Below, piece by piece: positions 1-4,587 of a stretch of DNA of 6,020 nt. The notes beneath the pieces were generated by a model. It had not been told where the DNA came from and did not search any database. It worked only from the letters and a program-made list of their open reading frames with translations. The translations under genes were made by a program, and so were the position numbers. Source of the stretch: Solirubrobacterales bacterium (GTDB taxonomy: Bacteria; Actinomycetota; Thermoleophilia; Solirubrobacterales; Solirubrobacteraceae); contig JACCQW010000173.1 of NCBI GenBank assembly GCA_013813955.1, forward strand, positions 1 through 6,020, read 5' to 3'. Positions within the stretch are counted from its first letter, which is position 1; each line of letters starts with the position of its first letter.

Positions 1-336
1 CTGCTGGAGGGCCCGGGCGCCACCGGGCGCGAGGTCGCCCGGCCCCACGACGACGCCGACCCCGCCCGCCGGGTCGCGCGGCGCATCCTGCAACGCCTGC
101 ACGGCATGGGCAAGTGGGGCGGCTACCACACGGACTTCACCCACCTCGCGCGCGGCTTCGCGGGCCACGACCGGGCTCGGGCCGAGCAGGTTGGCGAGGC
201 GCTGCTGCAGGCCGGCCTGCTCAGGGAGAAGCGCAGCGTCGGGCAGCGTCATGTCTTCCTCAACCCGCGCCGCGCCGGCGACATCCACGGACTGATCGAG
301 CGCGGCGACGTCCCATCCGATCTGAAGCTGACGTAG
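1..336 (+). CDS. C-terminal part of an unrecognised protein, winged-helix-like
   Basis: The reading frame is open from the first base of the window and ends at TAG (334-336), so the start lies upstream and only 111 residues are visible. I do not recognise the family. The visible part begins with a charged, probably flexible stretch (about residues 1-20). A compact domain follows, with a helix (ARRILQRLHGMGKWGG, about 23-40), then 'HTDFTHLARGF', then a helix ending in 'EALLQAGLL', then 'KRSVGQRHVFLNP'. That order (helix, helix, 'LL..G.L' recognition-type helix, basic beta-hairpin wing) resembles a winged helix, but this is inference from pattern only. The ATG at 106 is internal: the sequence before it is in frame, helical and continuous with the rest, so I do not use it as the start. 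The stop is 9 nt before the acyl-CoA synthetase start on the same strand. Confidence 0.6.
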   Translation: MLEGPGATGREVARPHDDADPARRVARRILQRLHGMGKWGGYHTDFTHLARGFAGHDRARAEQVGEALLQAGLLREKRSVGQRHVFLNPRRAGDIHGLIERGDVPSDLKLT

Positions 337-339
337 ATT
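334..339 (+). promoter_or_regulatory. -10-like hexamer TAGATT, possible leaderless promoter
   Basis: TAGATT fits the actinobacterial -10 pattern TANNNT and ends 6 nt before the ATG at 346, so transcription would begin at or next to the start codon. No Shine-Dalgarno sequence lies before that ATG (the bases are gattgccccc). The first three bases are also the TAG stop of the preceding gene. I see no convincing -35 box. Supported mainly because four other genes in this window have the same arrangement. Confidence 0.4.
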
Positions 340-345
340 GCCCCC

Positions 346-1956
346 ATGAACCTCGGCACGCTGTCCACCAAGGCCTTCACCGCCCGCATGCTGATCAGCT
401 CGGGCATGTTCGCCCCCACCCGCCCGGACAAGCTCGTGCGCGTGCTGCGGGCCCTGCAGCGCTGGGGCCCGACGCCGGCGGCCGGCTACACCGCCTCCGC
501 CGTGCGCTACCCCGACGACCGGGCGATCATCGACGAGCTGGGCACGCTGACCTTCGCCGAGGTGCACCGCCGCACGAACGCGCTGGCCCACGCGTGGGCG
601 GACGCGGGCCTGACGGAGGGCGACTCCGTGGCGATCCTGTGTCGCAACCACCGTGGGTTCGTCGACGCGACGGTGGCCTGCTCGAAGCTCGGCGCCCACG
701 CGCTGTACCTCAACACCGAGTTCGCGGGCCCGCAGATCACCGACGTCTGCGAGCGCGAGCGGCCGGCGGCGATCGTCTTCGACGAGGAGTTCACCGAGCT
801 CGTCGCCGACGCGGCCGAGGGGCGCAAGCGCTTCGTCGGCTGGTTCGAGGGCGCCGACAAGCCGGCCGACGCGTTGCTGGAGGACCTCGTCGCCGCGGGC
901 GACGCCTCCGAGGTCGTTCCCCCGCAGGAGAAGGGCCGCGTGGTCATCCTCACCAGCGGCACCACCGGGACCCCCAAGGGGGCCTCGCGCAAACAGCCGG
1001 AGTCCCTGGACCCGGCCGCCGCGCTGTTCTCCAAGATCCCGCTGCGCGCCCGCGAGCGCACGATGATCTCCGCGCCGATGTTCCACTCCTGGGGCTTTGC
1101 GCACTTCACGCTGGGCATGGGCCTGTCCTCGACGATCGTGCTGCGCCGGCGCTTCGATCCCGAGGCCACGCTGAGCGCGACCGCCATGCACGAGTGCACC
1201 GCGCTGGCCGTGGTGCCGGTGATGCTGCAGCGCATCCTCGAGTTGGGCGAGGACGTGATCGCCAGGTACGACCTGGGCGCGCTGCGCGTGATCGCGGCCA
1301 GCGGCTCCGCGCTGCCGGGCGAGCTGGCGACAGAGGTCATGGACGCCTTCGGCGACGTCCTCTACAACCTCTACGGCTCCACGGAGGTGGCGTGGGCCAC
1401 GATCGCCACGCCGCAGGACCTGCGGGTCGCGCCCGGCACCGCCGGCCGGCCGCCGCGCGGCACGATCGTGCGGCTGTACGACGCCGAGGACCGCGAGGTC
1501 GGCCCGGGCGAGACCGGCCGCATCTTCGTCGGCAACGACATGGCCTTTGAGGGCTACACCGGCGGCGGCGGCAAGGCCATGATCGACGGGCTGCTGTCCT
1601 CCGGCGACGTCGGGCACTTCGACGAGGGCGGGCGCCTGTTCATCGACGGCCGCGACGACGAGATGATCGTCTCGGGCGGCGAGAACGTCTTCCCCCGCGA
1701 GGTCGAGGACCTGATCGCCTCGCTGGCCGGTGTGGACGAGGTGGCGGTGACCGGCGTGCAGGACGAGGAGTTCGGCCAGCGGCTGAAGGCGTTCGTCGTC
1801 ACCGCGGAGGGCGCGACGCTCGGCGAGGACGACGTCAAGGGCCACGTCAAGAAGAACCTCGCGCGCTACAAGGTGCCGCGCGAGGTCGTCTTCATGGACG
1901 AGCTGCCGCGCAACGCCACCGGCAAGGTGCTCAAGCGCGAGCTCGCCGAAGACTGA
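346..1956 (+). CDS. AMP-forming acyl-CoA synthetase (ANL superfamily, FadD-type)
   Basis: A 536-residue cytoplasmic enzyme predicted to activate a carboxylic acid, probably a fatty acid, with ATP and then transfer it to coenzyme A. The ANL motifs are present in order: the phosphate-binding loop TSGTTGTPKG (203-212), the substrate/adenine motif YGSTE (343-347), SSGDVG with ribose-binding Asp421, the hinge region GRDDEMIVSGGENVFP (435-450) between large and small domains, and the C-terminal PRNATGKVLKREL with adenylation-type Lys527. Length is normal for the family and no signal peptide or membrane helix is seen. The N-terminal 45 residues before 'AAGYTASAVRYPD' resemble the basic leader of mycobacterial FadD2-like synthetases. 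That resemblance is from memory, and the substrate cannot be read from sequence. ATG 346 is chosen because it follows the upstream stop and a TANNNT hexamer; there is no Shine-Dalgarno. It may serve lipid uptake or beta-oxidation. Confidence 0.93.
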   Translation: MNLGTLSTKAFTARMLISSGMFAPTRPDKLVRVLRALQRWGPTPAAGYTASAVRYPDDRAIIDELGTLTFAEVHRRTNALAHAWADAGLTEGDSVAILCRNHRGFVDATVACSKLGAHALYLNTEFAGPQITDVCERERPAAIVFDEEFTELVADAAEGRKRFVGWFEGADKPADALLEDLVAAGDASEVVPPQEKGRVVILTSGTTGTPKGASRKQPESLDPAAALFSKIPLRARERTMISAPMFHSWGFAHFTLGMGLSSTIVLRRRFDPEATLSATAMHECTALAVVPVMLQRILELGEDVIARYDLGALRVIAASGSALPGELATEVMDAFGDVLYNLYGSTEVAWATIATPQDLRVAPGTAGRPPRGTIVRLYDAEDREVGPGETGRIFVGNDMAFEGYTGGGGKAMIDGLLSSGDVGHFDEGGRLFIDGRDDEMIVSGGENVFPREVEDLIASLAGVDEVAVTGVQDEEFGQRLKAFVVTAEGATLGEDDVKGHVKKNLARYKVPREVVFMDELPRNATGKVLKRELAED

Positions 1957-1981
1957 GCCCGCCCACCCCGGCCGCTACCCT
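1953..1981 (+). promoter_or_regulatory. Putative leaderless promoter before yceD (CTGAGC-N17-TACCCT)
   Basis: TACCCT (1976-1981) fits TANNNT and ends 10 nt before the yceD ATG at 1992. CTGAGC (1953-1958), 17 nt upstream, weakly matches TTGACA (the central TGA). The 35-nt gap after the synthetase stop has no Shine-Dalgarno near the ATG, so a very short or absent leader is likely. Confidence 0.45.
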
Positions 1982-1991
1982 CGACAGTGCC

Positions 1992-2510
1992 ATGCTGGCC
2001 CGCACCGACAGCCTCGACCTGGGTCGCCTGCGGCTCACCGCCGGGGAGGGCCGCCGCCTCGAGCTCGAGGTCGCGCTGCAGGCGCTGGACTTCGCCGGCG
2101 AGAGCTATGTCGTGACGCCCGCGGCCGTCCGCGCGCTCCTGGACATCTCCAGGATGACCCACGACGGCTACGCGCTGCGGCTGCGCTTCGAGGTGGCCGT
2201 CGAGGGGCCATGCATGCGCTGCCTGCAGGCCGCGCGCCCCGGCTTTCGCGTCGACGCCCGCGAGGTCGACCGCCCCGGCGGCGGCGACGAGCTCTGCAGC
2301 CCCTACGTCAGCGACGAGGAGCTTGACCTGCACGCGTGGGCGCGCGACGCGCTGGCCCTGGCCCTGCCCACGCAGATCGTCTGCCGCGAGGACTGCGCCG
2401 GCCTGTGCCCGGAGTGCGGGACCGACCTCAACGAGGCCGGGCCCGAGCACGCCCACGAGCGGTCGCCGGACCCGCGCTGGGCGAAGCTCTCCGAGCTGAA
2501 GCTCGAGTAG
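1992..2510 (+). CDS. yceD: YceD/DUF177 family protein
   Basis: A 172-residue protein of the DUF177/YceD family, which in most bacteria is encoded directly before rpmF and has been linked to 23S rRNA accumulation in E. coli and plastids. The family pattern is clear: an N-terminal beta-rich half, then PCMRCL (Cys74 and Cys77), then the DELCSPYVSDEELDL segment (99-113), and then CREDCAGLCPECGTDLN (Cys131, Cys135, Cys139, Cys142), ending with DPRWAKLSELKLE. The Cys pairs suggest a metal site or ribbon. That is inference; many members outside actinobacteria lack some of these Cys. ATG 1992 follows a TANNNT hexamer and gives a family-typical N-terminus. Unusually, rpmF does not follow: a minus-strand gene lies between, and its 3' end overlaps the last 83 nt of this gene. 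Confidence 0.9.
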   Translation: MLARTDSLDLGRLRLTAGEGRRLELEVALQALDFAGESYVVTPAAVRALLDISRMTHDGYALRLRFEVAVEGPCMRCLQAARPGFRVDAREVDRPGGGDELCSPYVSDEELDLHAWARDALALALPTQIVCREDCAGLCPECGTDLNEAGPEHAHERSPDPRWAKLSELKLE

Positions 2511-3003
2511 GCCGGCCGGACCGGGGCCCGCCATCGGGACGCGCGACCGGATGCCGCGCGCGGGCATCGTCCAGGCGGTCGAGGTCCTCGGTCGAGGCGA
2601 CGGTGACCGCCAGGCGCTCGCCCACCTCGATCCGCCGCGCGTCGGCGAACAGGTCCGGATAGCCCGCGGTGCCGGCGGGCTCCAGGTCCAGCTCGACGTC
2701 GGCGTGCTCGGTGACCAGCGTGCAGCGGCCGAGCTCGCGCAGCGCGTGCGGGGCGAGGGCGAGCGGTTGTGCCCGCGTCTGGCCGGGGACGCGCAGCTGC
2801 GCCCTGAGCTCGCGCAGGGCGCCCGCCAGGCGGTCGAGGTTGCGCGCGTAGCCGCTTGGCACGATCGCCACCGTCTCGACGAAGCCCGCGCCGTCGTCGT
2901 GCAGCGCGTCAGCGACGTCGCCGATCACCACGAGCTCGACGCCGTGGTCGTCGAGGATCCGCAGCGTGCTCAGGACATCGGGCTCGAGGTCGACGCGGGC
3001 CAT
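2428..3003 (-). CDS. Degenerate nucleotidyltransferase-fold protein
   Basis: A 191-residue minus-strand protein resembling small stand-alone nucleotidyltransferase-fold proteins (MNT/DUF6036-like). The family outline is recognisable: VELVVIGDVADALHD (22-36, in place of the usual IGG.A...HG), FVETVAIVPS (41-50, where active members have a T.DLDIVP-like motif), NLDRLAGALRELRAQLR (55-71), ADVELDLEPAGTAGYPDL (101-118), and VTVASTEDLDRL (133-144). Both aspartates of the D-x-D motif are replaced (Thr44 and Ala46), so catalysis is doubtful. The last 40 residues are rich in Arg, Ala, Pro and Ser, read antisense to yceD, and may be a non-conserved tail. ATG 3003 is chosen because the conserved domain begins there; the ATG at 3162 would run antisense through rpmF. 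A weak GGGG lies 5 nt before the start. The opposite strand reads as a V/D/Q/R-rich shadow. Function unknown. Confidence 0.7.
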   Translation of the reverse strand: MARVDLEPDVLSTLRILDDHGVELVVIGDVADALHDDGAGFVETVAIVPSGYARNLDRLAGALRELRAQLRVPGQTRAQPLALAPHALRELGRCTLVTEHADVELDLEPAGTAGYPDLFADARRIEVGERLAVTVASTEDLDRLDDARARHPVARPDGGPRSGRPTRASARRASPSAGPATARGRARARPR

Positions 3004-3017
3004 GTGCGCCCCAGTTC

Positions 3018-3032
3018 GCGCCCGGCGGGCGC
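3018..3032. repeat. Perfect 6-bp inverted repeat in the divergent intergenic gap
   Basis: GCGCCC-GGC-GGGCGC lies in the 76-nt gap between the minus-strand gene (start 3003) and rpmF (start 3080). It could be an operator for the divergent pair or a small hairpin in the minus-strand leader. Short G/C palindromes are frequent in DNA this rich in G+C, so significance is uncertain. Confidence 0.25.
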
Positions 3033-3064
3033 AGTCCTTCACCGGAGGGCGGGTGTGACTGCTG

Positions 3065-3070
3065 TACCCT
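3065..3070 (+). promoter_or_regulatory. -10-like hexamer TACCCT before rpmF
   Basis: TACCCT is identical to the hexamer before yceD and ends 9 nt before the rpmF ATG at 3080. There is no Shine-Dalgarno between it and the start (tcccgcccg). An own promoter is needed here because the gene upstream is on the other strand. No clear -35 box is seen at 16-18 nt. Confidence 0.5.
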
Positions 3071-3079
3071 TCCCGCCCG

Positions 3080-3277
3080 ATGGCCGTACCCAAGCAGAAG
3101 CAGTCGCACAGCAGGACCGCCAAGCGCCGCGCGCAGCACAAGATGTCCGCGCCGGTGTTCAACGCGTGCCCGCAGTGCCACAGCCCGCGCCGTCCGCACC
3201 GGGTCTGCCCGGTCTGCGGTACCTACGCCGGCCGTGAGGTCGTCGCGCCCCCCGCGCACGACCACGACCACGATTAG
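3080..3277 (+). CDS. rpmF: 50S ribosomal protein L32, zinc-ribbon type
   Basis: A 65-residue protein of the large ribosomal subunit. It begins with the family signature MAVPKQKQSHSRTAKRRAQHK, is strongly basic, and has a complete zinc ribbon: Cys30 and Cys33 (CPQC) and Cys43 and Cys46 (CPVC). This is the zinc-dependent (C+) form, not the Cys-less paralogue made under zinc limitation. The C-terminus carries a short acidic/histidine tail, HDHDHD, from a 6-bp tandem repeat. ATG 3080 is certain from the family N-terminus. The gene begins a new co-directional run with plsX 9 nt downstream, the usual L32-PlsX adjacency. Confidence 0.97.
   Translation: MAVPKQKQSHSRTAKRRAQHKMSAPVFNACPQCHSPRRPHRVCPVCGTYAGREVVAPPAHDHDHD
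3257..3274 (+). repeat. Three 6-bp tandem units (CACGAC, CACGAC, CACGAT)
   Basis: Three near-identical hexamers encode the His-Asp tail at the end of L32, directly before the stop codon. This looks like simple-sequence expansion in an unconserved tail. Confidence 0.6.
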
Positions 3278-3280
3278 CCT
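3275..3280 (+). promoter_or_regulatory. -10-like hexamer TAGCCT, overlapping the rpmF stop
   Basis: TAGCCT fits TANNNT and ends 6 nt before the plsX GTG at 3287. Its TAG is the rpmF stop codon, the same arrangement as at 334-339. No Shine-Dalgarno lies before the GTG. No clear -35 box. It could also be coincidence arising from the stop codon. Confidence 0.35.
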
Positions 3281-3286
3281 CGGCCC

Positions 3287-4330
3287 GTGACGACCGGGTC
3301 GGTCACCGTCGCGGTGGACGCCAACGGTGCGGATCTCGGGCCGGGCGAGGTCGCCGCGGGCGCCGCCGTGGCCGCCGAGCGGGGCGTCAGGGTGCTGCTC
3401 TTCGGCCCCGCCGAGGAGATCGGGCGCACGCCCGCCGGCGTGGAGGTCGTGGACGCCCCGGTCTCGATCGCCAAGCAGTCAAATCCCGCCGCCGCCGTGC
3501 ACGCGCACCCGGAGGCGTCGATCGTGCAGGCCGCGCGCGCCGTGGCCGCCGGCGACGCCGACGCGCTGGTCTCCGGCGGCTCCACCGGCGCCGCGCTCGC
3601 CGCGGGGCTGTTCAACATCAAGCGCGACCGGGGGATCCTGCGCCCCGCGCTGGCGGCCCCGATCCCCGTCCCCGGAGCGCCGGTCACGCTGCTCGACGTC
3701 GGAGCCAACGTCGAGGTCCGCGCCGAGCACATGGTGCAGTTCGCGTTCATGGGCCACGCCCTGGCCCAGGTCGTGCTCGGCATCGAGCGCCCGCGCGTCG
3801 CGCTGCTGTCCAACGGCGAGGAGCCCGGCCGGGGCACGCCGCTCGTGCAGGAGGTCCACGAGCGCCTGAGCGCGGTGCCCGCGCTGGGGTTCGTCGGCAA
3901 CGTGGAGGGCAGCGGGCTGACGGCGGGGGTCGCCGACGTCGTGGTCAGCGACGGCTTCACCGGCAACGTCGCGCTGAAGGTGATGGAGGGCGTCTCGCAG
4001 ACGGTCATGGCGGCGATCCGCGCCCGTGCCGAGGCCACGCCGCGCGGTAGGGCGGGCGGCCTGCTGCTGCGCCCGGCGCTGCGTGGCTTCCGCGACGAGC
4101 TGGATCCCGAGAACGCGGGCGGGGCCTACCTGCTCGGCCTGCGCAGGCTGGGCGTCGTGCCGCACGGGCGCTTCACCCGCTTCGGCTTCTCGCAGGCGAT
4201 CCTGCTCGCGGCCCGCGGCGCGAGCGGAGACATGGTCGGGCGCACCCACGCGGCGCTCGCGCAGGCGGGCGCGCTGCGCAGGCCGCGCGGCACGATGTCC
4301 GAGACGGGGTCTACCTTGTCGTCGGCATGA
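3287..4330 (+). CDS. plsX: PlsX-family phosphate acyltransferase, divergent
   Basis: A 347-residue protein of normal PlsX length. PlsX converts acyl-ACP and phosphate to acyl-phosphate for PlsY in phosphatidic acid synthesis, as a peripheral membrane enzyme. Clear family blocks are GGSTGA (97-102), LRPALAAPIPVPG (118-130), LLDVGANVEVRAEHMVQFA (135-153), VALLSNGEEPGRGTPLV (171-187), GFVGNVEGSG (201-210), SDGFTGNVALKVMEG (221-235) and ENAGGAYLLGLRRLGVV. Three signature segments deviate: DANGAD (11-16) in place of DAMGGD, HPEAS (74-78) where members have a K-K-D-S-S-like stretch, and HGRF (293-296) in place of HGSS. So activity is likely but not assured. GTG 3287 gives the family-like N-terminus VTVAVD. 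The stop overlaps the acpP start as ATGA, suggesting translational coupling. Confidence 0.9.
   Translation: MTTGSVTVAVDANGADLGPGEVAAGAAVAAERGVRVLLFGPAEEIGRTPAGVEVVDAPVSIAKQSNPAAAVHAHPEASIVQAARAVAAGDADALVSGGSTGAALAAGLFNIKRDRGILRPALAAPIPVPGAPVTLLDVGANVEVRAEHMVQFAFMGHALAQVVLGIERPRVALLSNGEEPGRGTPLVQEVHERLSAVPALGFVGNVEGSGLTAGVADVVVSDGFTGNVALKVMEGVSQTVMAAIRARAEATPRGRAGGLLLRPALRGFRDELDPENAGGAYLLGLRRLGVVPHGRFTRFGFSQAILLAARGASGDMVGRTHAALAQAGALRRPRGTMSETGSTLSSA
4312..4317 (+). promoter_or_regulatory. -10-like hexamer TACCTT inside the 3' end of plsX
   Basis: TACCTT fits TANNNT and ends 9 nt before the acpP ATG at 4327, with no Shine-Dalgarno in the interval (gtcgtcggc). It could give acpP extra leaderless transcripts, in keeping with the high demand for acyl carrier protein. 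No -35 box is evident. Confidence 0.35.
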
Positions 4331-4584
4331 CACGGGAGGAAGTCTTCGCGCTCATCCAAGGTCACCTGGTCGACGAGCTGGACGCCGATCCCGCCCGGAT
4401 CGAGGACGGCACGCGCTTCAAGGAGGATCTCGATGCCGATTCGCTGGACCTCTACACGCTGGTGCAGGAGCTCGAGGACTCCTACGGCGTGATGATTCCC
4501 GACGAGCAGGCGGCGAGGATCCTCACCGTCGGCCAGGCGGTCGACTTCGTCCTGGCGCACGGCGCCGCCCGCGAGCCCCTCTGA
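4327..4584 (+). CDS. acpP: Acyl carrier protein
   Basis: An 85-residue acidic protein that carries acyl chains on phosphopantetheine in fatty acid synthesis and would supply acyl-ACP to PlsX. The attachment motif is DADSLDLYTLVQELED, with Ser39 in the DSL core, preceded by FKEDL and followed by the helix III region IPDEQAARILTVGQAVDFV. Length and four-helix pattern are typical. The ATG overlaps the plsX stop by 4 nt (ATGA). There is no Shine-Dalgarno, so translation depends on coupling to plsX or on a leaderless transcript. The short tail AHGAAREPL is unconserved. It could be a specialised ACP, but position between plsX and rnc argues for the housekeeping one. Confidence 0.95.
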   Translation: MTREEVFALIQGHLVDELDADPARIEDGTRFKEDLDADSLDLYTLVQELEDSYGVMIPDEQAARILTVGQAVDFVLAHGAAREPL

Positions 4585-4587
4585 GCC

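Noticed and set aside
114..1550. 478-codon plus-strand frame overlapping the acyl-CoA synthetase
   Set aside because: The product is Arg/Gly/Ala-rich with no motif, while the overlapping frame has every adenylation motif.
2512..2529. CCGGCCGG/GGGCCC palindromes after yceD as a terminator
   Set aside because: There is no T-run on either strand, the arms do not form one longer stem, and the minus-strand gene reads through the site.
3004..3020. -10-like site for the minus-strand gene (CGAACT, 9 nt before its ATG)
   Set aside because: It lacks the TA of TANNNT; only the final T and the spacing match.
3004..3162. Longer minus-strand start at 3162 for the nucleotidyltransferase-like gene
   Set aside because: The added 53 residues are Cys/Arg-rich, unlike the family, and would be antisense to the start of rpmF.
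2551..3237. Plus-strand 228-codon frame opposite the nucleotidyltransferase-like gene
   Set aside because: The product has the V/D/Q/R-rich look of an antisense shadow, and it runs out of frame into rpmF; the minus strand shows recognisable fold motifs.
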